Assembly (NCBI GenBank): GCA_012798185.1
Contig: JAAZNS010000024.1
Coordinates: forward strand, 1-17,981
DNA: 17,981 bases
Reading direction: 5' to 3'
From: Chloroflexota bacterium
GTDB taxonomy: Bacteria > Chloroflexota > Anaerolineae > Anaerolineales > UBA4823
Both the position numbers and the translations under genes were made by a program. Position 1 is the stretch's first letter. Each line of letters opens with the position of its first letter. Of the stretch, positions 1 to 7,985 are shown one piece after another. The notes under the pieces are model-generated. The model was not told the origin of the DNA, did not search any database, and worked only from the letters and a program-made list of their open reading frames with translations.

Positions 1-547
1 CTAAGACAGTTGAAACCGCCCCAGCTTTAACGTCCATTCCTTTGAAATTCATGCAGGCGTCGCCAGCAGGTGCGCCGGTATCCAAAACCACCTCGCCAAA
101 TTCATAGAGTTTCTTCCCGCTTGAATGACGCGATGTAACGCTATATGAGTGAGCCAATGACGTAACTACGATAACATGCAATCCAGCCTCTTTAGCTTTC
201 ATCGCAACTTCGATTGGTTCGGGATTTCTGCCAGAGTTGGATATCACAAAAATGGTTTCGCCCTTTTTAAAAGGCACTCCTCGCAAGAACACCTCGCCAA
301 TTCCTTCAATGCGTTCAGCTCTCCCCCATAAGGGATCGACGATCTGCATTATCGGATACATCCCTCCGGCGCGGGCATGAACTTCCTGAGCCAATAGTTG
401 GGAATGTCCGCTGCCGAAAGTATATACCAGGTTTCCGGCAATAATCGTATCCCCCACCAATGCAGAGGCTTTACGAATATTCTCTGCCTGGTTAATTTCC
501 ATTTCTTTTATCAATTCGCAAATTTTATTCAAGTATTCGTTGAACAT
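1..547 (-). CDS. SIS-domain sugar-phosphate isomerase/binding protein, C-terminus cut by window edge
   Basis: The first 182 codons are open from an ATG at 547 and run off the left edge without a stop, so the gene is partial. Translation begins MFNEYLNKICELIKEMEINQ and contains two hallmarks of the SIS fold. These are the GSGHSQLLAQEV loop (about residues 45-56) and the SNSGRNPEPIE phosphosugar-binding loop (about residues 103-113). It resembles the uncharacterised SIS proteins of about 240 residues in the COG4821 type, which are cytoplasmic and thought to bind or isomerise phosphorylated (amino)sugars. An AGAGG ribosome-binding site precedes the ATG, and a promoter lies at 584-612. It sits downstream of PTS membrane subunits on the same strand but beyond a terminator-like hairpin, so it may be a separate unit. 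A role in handling the PTS product is inference. The SIS family call is firm; the substrate is unknown. Confidence 0.85.
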   Translation of the reverse strand, partial: MFNEYLNKICELIKEMEINQAENIRKASALVGDTIIAGNLVYTFGSGHSQLLAQEVHARAGGMYPIMQIVDPLWGRAERIEGIGEVFLRGVPFKKGETIFVISNSGRNPEPIEVAMKAKEAGLHVIVVTSLAHSYSVTSRHSSGKKLYEFGEVVLDTGAPAGDACMNFKGMDVKAGAVSTVL

Positions 548-583
548 AAAACCTCTAAATGTCTTCAATCAATATATATCATG

Positions 584-612
584 ATTATAGTAATACCTGA
601 AAATTCAGGCAA
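584..612 (-). promoter_or_regulatory. Predicted sigma-70 promoter for the SIS gene, with a palindrome in the spacer
   Basis: Read on the minus strand, TTGCCT (-35, 612-607) is followed after 17 nt by a perfect TATAAT (-10, 589-584). The start codon lies about 37 nt downstream of the -10. The spacer largely consists of the palindrome CCTGAAAATTCAGG at 596-609, a plausible repressor operator. The promoter is seen in sequence; the operator role is inference. Confidence 0.6.
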
Positions 613-640
613 GTGAGATTATTGATAAACAACTACTAAG

Positions 641-691
641 AAAAAAAGGATAAATATGTGGCGGTGTAGCTTTACTGCGCTGCCACATATT
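641..691 (-). terminator. Probable Rho-independent terminator of the PTS unit
   Basis: Perfect 10-bp arms AATATGTGGC (653-662) and GCCACATATT (682-691) form a hairpin. On the minus strand it is followed within 5 nt by a run of seven T (complement of 641-647). It lies about 110 nt downstream of the IID stop. On the plus strand the stem can extend inward to about 17 pairs using G-U wobbles, but no plus-strand gene precedes it. Confidence 0.6.
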
Positions 692-731
692 CAACTATTT
701 TTCTTCGAAATAATGTTTTGTCAATACTCTA

Positions 732-769
732 GGCAAGATAACCGGGTTTTTATTCCCGATCATCTTGCC
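732..769 (-). other. Second hairpin just downstream of PTS IID
   Basis: GGCAAGAT (732-739) pairs perfectly with ATCTTGCC (762-769), and an inner CGGG/CCCG (743-746, 755-758) can also pair. It lies 30 nt after the IID stop and has no T-run. A 3'-end stabiliser or transcript-processing hairpin is more likely than a terminator. Confidence 0.4.
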
Positions 770-799
770 GATAGAGTTAATTAGTTGATACGTGAGGTA

Positions 800-1627
800 C
801 TAACCGAATAAACCGATTGCACCACCGATAAAGCCGATCACAAATAACAGTGCAAGGACGGCTACCGGGCTCCAGCCTTTTTTGAGCAGCCAATATGCGA
901 GGGCGGTGACTAATACCGGAAGCATGTACGGTAAAATCGCGTCTAATTGTGCCTGGATATCGATGACCTGAGACACCGCCTCGCCTTGTACGGTGGCAGC
1001 AATGGCGGGTTTCCAGGCAACTTTTAGGTTGACAATTGATGGCGCAAATCCGCCGATAACAATTAACCCTACTATTGTCGCAAATTCGGTTATCTTGGCG
1101 ATTATTCCTCCACCGAGCTGGGTTACAAGGTTAACCCCTTGCTTATAAGCCCAGGTGAACTGCCAATAACGCACCGCCAAGTAGGGGAAGAACACCAGCA
1201 AGAGTACCAGGATTGGCCCCAAAGCGCTGCCAGAAAGCGCCATCGAAGCACCGATGCTGAAGATGATGCTGTTGTACAGCGCCCATACCAGCGTATCGCC
1301 AACACCGGCTAGAGGACCCATCAAACCCACCTTCAAACCTTCGGTGGTTTCCAGTGAAGCGCCAGCTTCCTCTAGAGCGATATGAGCGCCGATGATCAAG
1401 GGTGCACCTACCACCGGATTGGTATTGAAGAAATTCAGGTTGGTGAGAAATGCTTCCTTGAATTCTTCTTCGCCTGGGCGGGTTTTCTTCAATATGGGGA
1501 GGATAGAGTAAGCATATCCAACTGACTGCATGCGCTCGTAATTCCAACCGCATTGAAACAGCCATACATAGCGCCAGAAGGATTTCATCAAATCTGCACG
1601 AGTAATTTTCGTTTCATTGGTAGCCAT
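800..1627 (-). CDS. PTS mannose/sorbose-family transporter subunit IID
   Basis: This is a 275-residue membrane protein. It begins MATNETKITRADLMKSFWRY and carries the IID N-terminal pattern: an amphipathic start, then FQCGWNYERMQSVGYAYSIL and a Gly/Pro-rich block NTNPVVGAPLIIGAHIALEE. It ends in hydrophobic segments. Length matches IID proteins (about 270-300). With IIC it forms the membrane channel of a mannose-class PTS, which phosphorylates the sugar during import using IIA and IIB, neither of which is in this window. The ATG at 1627 has a GGAGGG ribosome-binding site that overlaps the end of IIC; only 3 nt separate the IIC stop from this start, so the two are translationally linked. The stop is TAG. 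Family is certain; sugar is unknown (mannose, sorbose or amino sugars are all possible). Confidence 0.93.
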   Translation of the reverse strand: MATNETKITRADLMKSFWRYVWLFQCGWNYERMQSVGYAYSILPILKKTRPGEEEFKEAFLTNLNFFNTNPVVGAPLIIGAHIALEEAGASLETTEGLKVGLMGPLAGVGDTLVWALYNSIIFSIGASMALSGSALGPILVLLLVFFPYLAVRYWQFTWAYKQGVNLVTQLGGGIIAKITEFATIVGLIVIGGFAPSIVNLKVAWKPAIAATVQGEAVSQVIDIQAQLDAILPYMLPVLVTALAYWLLKKGWSPVAVLALLFVIGFIGGAIGLFG

Positions 1628-1630
1628 GGC

Positions 1631-2374
1631 TTATCCCTCCGCTGTTCTTAACTTGAGTTGCTGATAGACCAGGGTGATGGCTACGCCAGCAATAGCGATA
1701 CCGACCAAAGGCATTTTTAGATAGGCAAACATAACAAAACCTATCAGCAAGAAAGCCGGGTATTTTTGAATAGGCATGATCTTAAGCAGCATCGCAAACC
1801 CAAGCGCGGGAAGAATGCCGCCGGCTACCGAAATGCCCTTGTTAATCCAGGGGTAGGTATCAAAGAAGGCGGTAATTCCTTTAACCACCGGCTCGCCGAA
1901 AGCAACAGCCAGAAAGACGGGTATGGCGCGCGAGAACCCCCATATCATATGGCTGTACCTGACCATCATATTGTCGAAGCCTTTATCATCGCCTTTCTCT
2001 GCGTAAGCATCTGCTCTATGAACAAAGATGAAATTCAAAAACCGGTTCAGGATATCAACCTGGGTGAGCAGCAAGGCTGCTGGAATAGCCAGAGCAATGC
2101 CAACTTCGAACCCGGAAGTTTTACCAAAATATGTGCCTAAGATTGCACCTACTGAATATTCCGGGATGGTAGCGCCGCCATAGGTATAGACACCCAAAGC
2201 CATTAATTCCAGCGTTCCGCCAATGAGCAGACCCATCTTTACATCACCGACAATTAATCCGGTGAAAAATCCAGAGATGAGCGGTCGAAACGCCAGAGTA
2301 AACGTTGGGCCAAGAATGTCATACCAGGCATAGTACGCTAAAGCTGCAAGTATTAATGCATATACGATAGTCAT
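1631..2374 (-). CDS. PTS mannose/sorbose-family transporter subunit IIC
   Basis: A 247-residue polytopic protein, the usual IIC size. Recognisable IIC features include the early hydrophobic segment, the RPLISGFFTGLIVGDVKMGL stretch (about residues 30-49), GGTLELMALGVYTYGGATIP, and many further membrane segments to the C terminus. IIC is the substrate-translocating subunit and pairs with IID. The ATG at 2374 is preceded by AGGAGAATGAAAGG, giving either an upstream AGGAG or a nearer AAAGG as ribosome-binding site. It is the first gene of a IIC-IID unit. Cytoplasmic IIA/IIB partners must be encoded elsewhere, perhaps left of the window next to the SIS gene. Mannose-class PTS genes are not common in Chloroflexota, so the system may be acquired. 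Confidence 0.93.
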   Translation of the reverse strand: MTIVYALILAALAYYAWYDILGPTFTLAFRPLISGFFTGLIVGDVKMGLLIGGTLELMALGVYTYGGATIPEYSVGAILGTYFGKTSGFEVGIALAIPAALLLTQVDILNRFLNFIFVHRADAYAEKGDDKGFDNMMVRYSHMIWGFSRAIPVFLAVAFGEPVVKGITAFFDTYPWINKGISVAGGILPALGFAMLLKIMPIQKYPAFLLIGFVMFAYLKMPLVGIAIAGVAITLVYQQLKLRTAEG

Positions 2375-2509
2375 AGCCTTTCATTCTCCTAAAAAAAAGA
2401 AATCGATTCCAAATTGGTTTTATGACAGTATATTTTGATCGCTTGTAGGGGAATAAGCAACCTCCTTTCTGCTCAAAAAAACTTATGGGAATCTAGTGAT
2501 TAGTGACGA

Positions 2510-2566
2510 TGGAAAAAAGGGAAATTTTTGGTCACGATCAGCTAAATTTCCATTTACCTTTTTCCA
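2510..2566 (-). other. Long inverted repeat in the PTS 5' leader
   Basis: Two nested arm pairs are visible: TGGAAAAA (2510-2517) with TTTTTCCA (2559-2566), and GGAAATTT (2520-2527) with AAATTTCC (2544-2551). It lies within the roughly 340-nt leader between the predicted PTS promoter and the IIC start. There is no T-run after it on the minus strand. It could be an RNA structure such as an antitermination target or regulatory leader, or the 3'-end hairpin of the upstream GH94 transcript. Confidence 0.4.
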
Positions 2567-2721
2567 ATACAACTTTGGTCATTACAGGTTAGATCGATAC
2601 ATTTTTAATATAGTAATGTAAAGATTAATTCTAAAAGCAGGTGGAGAGCATTTTAAAACCAGGATCAATATTTTTTCCACTCGATTGTTCCTGATATTTT
2701 TGTTAATAGATACTGACTATT

Positions 2722-2749
2722 AAGATACCCGATTTTGGTTTTTTGTCAA
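2722..2749 (-). promoter_or_regulatory. Predicted sigma-70 promoter for the PTS IIC-IID unit
   Basis: On the minus strand, a perfect TTGACA (-35, 2749-2744) is followed after 16 nt by TATCTT (-10, 2727-2722). It would give a transcript with a leader of about 340 nt before IIC. A GGTTAACC palindrome (2786-2793) within a looser ATGGTT/AACCAT repeat (2784-2801) lies about 35 nt upstream of the -35, a possible activator site. The rest of the 2375-2929 gap holds no ORF I can support. Confidence 0.5.
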
Positions 2750-2929
2750 GCAATTCAAGTTGTTTTCATTATAATATTTTTCTATGGTTAACCTAAACCA
2801 TATCGATGAAAGTTTTTCACTCAATTATTATTTTTGTGTACCGTAACAAATAGTGCCATGCTGATCAAAGTATAGTTACCGCACAACATGAATGTGGATT
2901 AGTTATTATTTTAACCATTCTCCCAAAAG

Positions 2930-5344
2930 TCAATTGATGCCTAACCATACCTCAATTTGGTGTTGATTCCCCGGCAGATTAGGCGGGATGATCTCTCCCG
3001 AGAAATGATTTCCATCGATGGTAATTTTATTAACTCCTTTGCAAATATGTTCCGGGTTATTTACCTTGATGAAATATGTCTGCCCGCGGAATTTTCGTAT
3101 TGCAGTGTAACCGTTCCAAAAAGAAGGAATGCAGGGATCGATACGCAAACCGTCATATTCTGGACGGATGCCTAAAATCCACTGAGTAGCTGCCTGGTAG
3201 CACCACGAAGCTGCTCCTGTAAGCCAGGAATTGCGCGCCAAGCCAAATTGGGGGTGCTCGTCGCCGAGTATATTTTGAGCGTAAACATAAGGTTCACATT
3301 CATAAACCTCGATCATATGATTGCGCGCAGCGGGGTTGATCTGGCAATAATATTGGTAGGCGCGTTCACCGTTGCCCAGAATGGTTTCAGCGATGACCGC
3401 CCAGGGATTTGGGTGGACGAAAATGCCGCCATTTTCCTTAGCGCCCGGCGGGAAAGTAGTCACCCCCCCATATTCTGGATTATAGCCATCGAAGCCGGGT
3501 GTGGAAAGTTTGATACCGAATTTGGTATTGAGCTTGTTGTAAACGGCTTCCATTGCCATTTTTGCCTTTTCGGGTGGGGCAAAACCGGAAATGACCTGCC
3601 AGGATTGGGCATTGAGATAAATCTGCCCATAGGTATTACTGGATGATCTGAGAGGGGTTCCTCCAGCATCCAAATAACGTATGAACCACTTGCCATCCCA
3701 GGCTACTTTTCTTACCCGATTTTTCATCGTTTCATAAATAGTTTGATATTCCTTTGCAGAGGTGGTATCTCCCAGGGCAGTGAACAAATCGATCATTTCT
3801 AATAGCGCTTTGCCAAACAAATTCGCTGTAAAAAGCGATTCTGCGCCTGCAGGTAAATTGACCGTATCGTTCCAATCAGCAAAACCCAGTAATGGTAAAC
3901 CATGTTTTCCCGTATCCCGGAATGTAAAATCTAATCCGTTTTTCAAGTGCTGTAGCACCGAGGCCTGATATAGATGCTGCCCTTGTTTATTTTTTTCATA
4001 AAAGGGAATGATTTGGTCGAGAAAAGAAAAATCGCCGCTTTCTTTCAGATACATTGCAACAGCCAATATAATCCACAAATGGTCATCGGAATAATAATGC
4101 GGACGGTCTTCGTATTCGATCGAATCGCCCATACTGCCTTCCATAGTCAGCGGATTGAATTGGTGCATCGAAGAGCCGTCATGTTTTTGAAATGATAAAA
4201 GCGTGGTGAGAAATTCCTTTCCCTCCTGCGGGACAGCAGCCATGATTGAAATTACATCTTGTGAAGAATCGCGAATGCCAATGCCGCGCGAACCCAATCC
4301 CAGCTGATAATACGAAAGATAACGGGACCAGGTTTTTGTTACATAGCATTGTCTTGGATTGTAAATATTAAGCATGGCGTTCATGAGCTGGTCTGGCGTA
4401 TCCACCTGCAAGGCAGCGAGGTATTCATTCCAAAAGGATTTGATGGTCTGAAATTCAGATTCTATTACATTCGGTAATCGAAAACGGTGAATATCATCGA
4501 GAGCGTTATCGATATTCTCAATCTGCCCCAGTTGTGTGATCAGGCGGCATGTTTCAGCAGGCTGCAGGGTTCCTAAATGATGAAGCAGCGCGGCGATATT
4601 ATCACCACGCTGCGCTTGAGTATTATTTAATTCGGGATTTAAAAGACTGAGCGGCTGCTTATAAGTCCCATATTCATTATCACCCAGAAAACTTTTACGA
4701 TCCGTATCGAAGGACGAAGCAGGATAGTTGGAAGTGAAATAATTGAGCTGCTTTTCCCTATACATAAATGGGAATTGAATGAGTACAATAAATTGATCAT
4801 CTTTGATTGCCCGGCTTTGCATCGTTTGCGGCACCCAATCTGCGTTCGTAAATTGTTTCAGCGCATCGGGATGGGTATATTCAACCAGCGGGATCATATC
4901 AATCGTAATTGGCTGCTGAGACAGGTTGATGATTTGGATATCCCTCAGTTCGCACAAACCATTCAAAGGGACAAAAATCGTTGTCTGGGTACGTATGCCG
5001 TAACATTAGCTGATAATCCGGCTGTATCCCAATCCGACATGGCATTCAAAAAGATCTAATGGGTTGAGCGTGGGGACAAAATAAGGCGAAAAAATCCGAA
5101 ATCCATTTTGATCGTGAAGACGCAAATATAAAGTTTCGCCTTTAAAATCCGAAGAGGGCATTTGCTGGATATATTTCGTGATGCGATTAAAAGTGGGGTC
5201 ATCTTTGCAGATGAGGGCGCCGCCAGTATGGTCAACAAATCCGCCAAACTGACGTGAGCCGATGTAATTAATCCATTTCACTGGTGTACGCGGCTCAGTG
5301 ATGACATACTCTCGGTTAACTTCATCGAAATAACCGTATTGCAT
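2930..5344 (-). pseudogene. GH94 family disaccharide phosphorylase, full length but interrupted by one in-frame TAA
   Basis: One reading frame of 805 codons runs from ATG 5344 to TGA 2930, broken only by TAA at 5006-5008 (codon 113). Before the stop it reads MQYGYFDEVNREYVITEPRT and ends GLGYSRIIS. After the stop the same frame resumes CYGIRTQTTIFVPLNGLCEL, so nothing is lost but one codon. In the paralogue upstream the matching position is Ser, so TCA to TAA is a possible single change. GH94 features persist throughout: RGIGIRDSSQD, the general-acid motif ADWND whose first Asp is codon 490 exactly as in the neighbour, HPNPWAVIAE and SWLTGAASW (phosphate-binding region), and a C-terminal beta domain. 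The family phosphorolyses beta-glucosides to a sugar-1-phosphate. Specificity here is unclear, because the sequence diverges strongly from the cellobiose phosphorylase next door. It lies 26 nt downstream of that gene with an AAGGA ribosome-binding site, so it is the second gene of an operon. Restart at TTG 4966 would lack the N-terminal domain. A sequencing error, recent nonsense mutation or readthrough are all possible. Confidence 0.85.
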
Positions 5345-5370
5345 AAATATCCTTTATATATGAATGAGAA

Positions 5371-7839
5371 TTAACCCTCGCCGAGCAAAACTGAGACATT
5401 CACTTCTTTTATATCATTAGGCGGGAGGGGAATAAGCGAACCGTTTATTGGTCTTCCTTCGACTGAAATTTGGATTTTATTACCCTTGCCAACCCGCTGG
5501 ACCTGAATATTGTATTGAACGCCCCTGAAGATACGCTGTGCTTTAAAACTATGCCAGGAAGAAGGAATAACCGGTGCGACTTCTAGCCCATCGTAAGCAG
5601 GGCGGATTCCCAGAATGTGTTGTGAGATGGCGACATACTTCCAGGCAGCAGTTCCGGTGAGCCAGGAGTTTTTCGCTTCGCCGGGGATTTGAGCGTCTCT
5701 GCCGGCGATGAGTTGCGCATAGACGTACGGTTCGCATTTGTGGATTTCACTTACCTCTTGACGATACGAAGGATTTATCTGTAAATAATAATCGAACGCC
5801 TTTTCCCCTCTGCCAATTTTTGTTTCAGCGATCATACTCCAGGGATTGGTGTGACAAAATAACCCTGAATTTTCTTTGTAGCCGGGAGGGTAAGATGATA
5901 TTTCACCCAGGTGCAGATAATAACGGGTAAATGCCGGCTGGTGTAAGACAATTCCATCGGGAGTAGCCAGGCGTGTGGCAACTTCATCGAGGGCTTGCTG
6001 CGCTCGTCCATCTTCGATGCCCAAACCTGCCATAATGCAGATTCCCTGCGGTTCGATAAAAATTTGCCCCTCCGAGCAGGATTTAGAACCCAGCGGATTT
6101 CCAAAATCATCATAAGCTCGCAGGAACCAGCTGCCATCCCAGCCTGATTTCCAGATTATATCCTTCATTGATTCGGCTTTTTGATGGAAAATTTCTGCCT
6201 CTTGAGTATTTCCAATATGTTTGGCAATAGCGGTCATTTCATTAAGCGCGAGAATGAACAATCCAGCGATAAAAATGCTTTCAGCCACTTTGCCGTCTTT
6301 ATTGGTAGTGGTTTGAAAGGATTGTCCGGGGGAATCTGAAAAGCAATTCAGATTCAAACAGTCATTCCAATCTGCGCGCCCGATCAAGGGCAATCCATGC
6401 GGACCTATACGGTCCAGGATATATTGAATCGAACACTGCAGATGTTCATAAAGAGGCGCTTCGGTTCCTGGCTTTGAATCGAAGGGGGTTAATTCATTCA
6501 AAATTTCCCAATCACCAGTTTCTTTGATATAAGCTGCCACAGCCAGCACCAGCCAAAGCGGATCGTCGTTAAAGTTTGTACCTACATCATTATTCCCTTT
6601 TTTGGTCATGGGCTGGTATTGATGATAAGCGCCGCCGTTTTTCATTTGCGTTGATGCCATGTCGAGCAGCCGCTGGCGTGCTCGCTGGGGAACTAGCTGT
6701 ACGAACCCTAGCAGATCCTGGTTCGAATCCCGAAACCCTATACCGCGCCCTATTCCGCTTTCGAAATACGATGCCGAGCGGGATAGGTTGAAGGTGGTCA
6801 TCACCTGATATGCATTCCAGATATTCACCATTCGGTCAGTGTGTTCATCGGGAGTGGATACTTGAAATCGATTTAGAATATTTCGCCAATAATCCTTTAG
6901 TTCATTAAACGATTTCTCCACTTCACCAGGGGCAAGAAATTGTTTGATGACTTTTGAAACCATGCGCCGGTTAATCATTTGCGATTCGGGTGGATCGAAT
7001 TTATCGTCTGGGGGATTTTCGTAATATCCGAGCAGAAAAATGACCTTTTTCTGTTCATCAGACTGCATGGTTAATTTTATATGATGCGATCCGAAGGGCT
7101 GCCAACCGCAAGCAATTGAATTGCTTGAGACGCCCTTTTCGACGGCGATTGGTGATTCCCAGCCGCGGTAAGCGCCAAAAAATGCTTCTCGTTTCGTGTC
7201 AAAACCCGCCAGGGGTTCAGAGCAGGCGAAGTATGCGAAATGATTTCGGCGTTCGCGATATTCTGATTTATGATAAATTACTTCATCAGCAACTTCGACT
7301 TCTCCGATAGAATAATTACGTTGAAAGTTGGTTGCATCATCTAAAGCGTCCCATAGACAAAATTCAATCGCTGAGAAAATCGAGAGATTGGCTGGTTGAT
7401 TTCGATGATTTGTCAGCGTAAGTTCCCAAATTTCCAGGTCTTGTCCTAATGGCACCAGATATCGGATTTCAGCCTCGATTTGGACAAGGCTAGAATGGAT
7501 AATTGTGTATCCAAAGCCATGCCGGCATTGATATTCATCCAGTGATATACGGGTAGGCTGCCATGTGGGAGACCAATACAAGGGACTAGAAGAATCTGGA
7601 GATCCATCATTATCTCGGATATAGAGATATCTGCCTCCTGTGTCTAGAGGTACATTGTTATAACGGTATCTTGTCAACCGACGCAACCGGGCATCTTTGT
7701 AAAAGGAATAACCTCCAGCAGTGTTGGAAATCAACCCAAAATAATTTTCACACCCTAAATAATTTATCCAGGGTAAGGGCGTATCAGGCTGTGTAATTAC
7801 ATATTCACGGCGCTGGTCATCGAAGTAGCCAAAGCGCAT
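5371..7839 (-). CDS. cbp: Cellobiose phosphorylase (GH94)
   Basis: This 822-residue enzyme phosphorolyses cellobiose to alpha-glucose-1-phosphate and glucose (EC 2.4.1.20) in the cytoplasm. Length equals that of the characterised Cellvibrio gilvus enzyme. Characteristic blocks are the N-terminal MRFGYFDDQRREYVITQPDT, IGRGIGFRDSNQDLLGF, GPHGLPLIGRADWNDCLNLN, SYPPGYKENSGLFCHTNPW and NSWLTGTAAWKYVAISQHIL. The first Asp of ADWND is residue 490 by codon count, the number given for the general acid in the Cellvibrio enzyme. The His of CHTNPW and the Thr of WLTGTA fit the phosphate-site residues. There is no signal peptide. The ATG at 7839 follows AGGAG with 5 nt spacing. It is first of a two-gene GH94 unit lying 146 nt downstream of the ABC importer, so cotranscription with the importer is possible. 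Specificity for cellobiose is strongly supported by similarity but not proven. Confidence 0.95.
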   Translation of the reverse strand: MRFGYFDDQRREYVITQPDTPLPWINYLGCENYFGLISNTAGGYSFYKDARLRRLTRYRYNNVPLDTGGRYLYIRDNDGSPDSSSPLYWSPTWQPTRISLDEYQCRHGFGYTIIHSSLVQIEAEIRYLVPLGQDLEIWELTLTNHRNQPANLSIFSAIEFCLWDALDDATNFQRNYSIGEVEVADEVIYHKSEYRERRNHFAYFACSEPLAGFDTKREAFFGAYRGWESPIAVEKGVSSNSIACGWQPFGSHHIKLTMQSDEQKKVIFLLGYYENPPDDKFDPPESQMINRRMVSKVIKQFLAPGEVEKSFNELKDYWRNILNRFQVSTPDEHTDRMVNIWNAYQVMTTFNLSRSASYFESGIGRGIGFRDSNQDLLGFVQLVPQRARQRLLDMASTQMKNGGAYHQYQPMTKKGNNDVGTNFNDDPLWLVLAVAAYIKETGDWEILNELTPFDSKPGTEAPLYEHLQCSIQYILDRIGPHGLPLIGRADWNDCLNLNCFSDSPGQSFQTTTNKDGKVAESIFIAGLFILALNEMTAIAKHIGNTQEAEIFHQKAESMKDIIWKSGWDGSWFLRAYDDFGNPLGSKSCSEGQIFIEPQGICIMAGLGIEDGRAQQALDEVATRLATPDGIVLHQPAFTRYYLHLGEISSYPPGYKENSGLFCHTNPWSMIAETKIGRGEKAFDYYLQINPSYRQEVSEIHKCEPYVYAQLIAGRDAQIPGEAKNSWLTGTAAWKYVAISQHILGIRPAYDGLEVAPVIPSSWHSFKAQRIFRGVQYNIQVQRVGKGNKIQISVEGRPINGSLIPLPPNDIKEVNVSVLLGEG

Positions 7840-7854
7840 AATGACTCCTGTAGA

Positions 7855-7942
7855 TAATATTGAAATATTACGGGTAATTTGAGCTTTATATTCTCAGGAA
7901 TGCCGATAATATCTTTACAATCCGGAAAAATTGCTAGCAATT
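7855..7942 (-). promoter_or_regulatory. Two palindromes upstream of cbp, candidate regulatory sites
   Basis: The 146-nt gap before cbp holds TAATATT-GA-AATATTA (7855-7870), just upstream of its ribosome-binding site, and the perfect 14-bp palindrome AATTGCTAGCAATT (7929-7942). Neither matches the AGCGCT operator found elsewhere in the window. I see no clean -35/-10 pair, so whether cbp has its own promoter is open. Confidence 0.3.
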
Positions 7943-7985
7943 ACCACGTTAAAGATCGTCTTATTAGAGAAAATCAAATAATCGT

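Noticed and set aside
653..691. The hairpin as a plus-strand regulatory RNA, since its stem is longer on that strand through G-U pairs.
   Set aside because: No plus-strand gene or promoter was found to produce it. The minus-strand T-run and the position after IID favour a terminator.
2402..2468. A TTG-started short frame after AAGGAGG upstream of PTS IIC on the minus strand.
   Set aside because: There is no spacing between the AGGAGG and the TTG, and no coding pattern. It is kept only as part of the leader observation.
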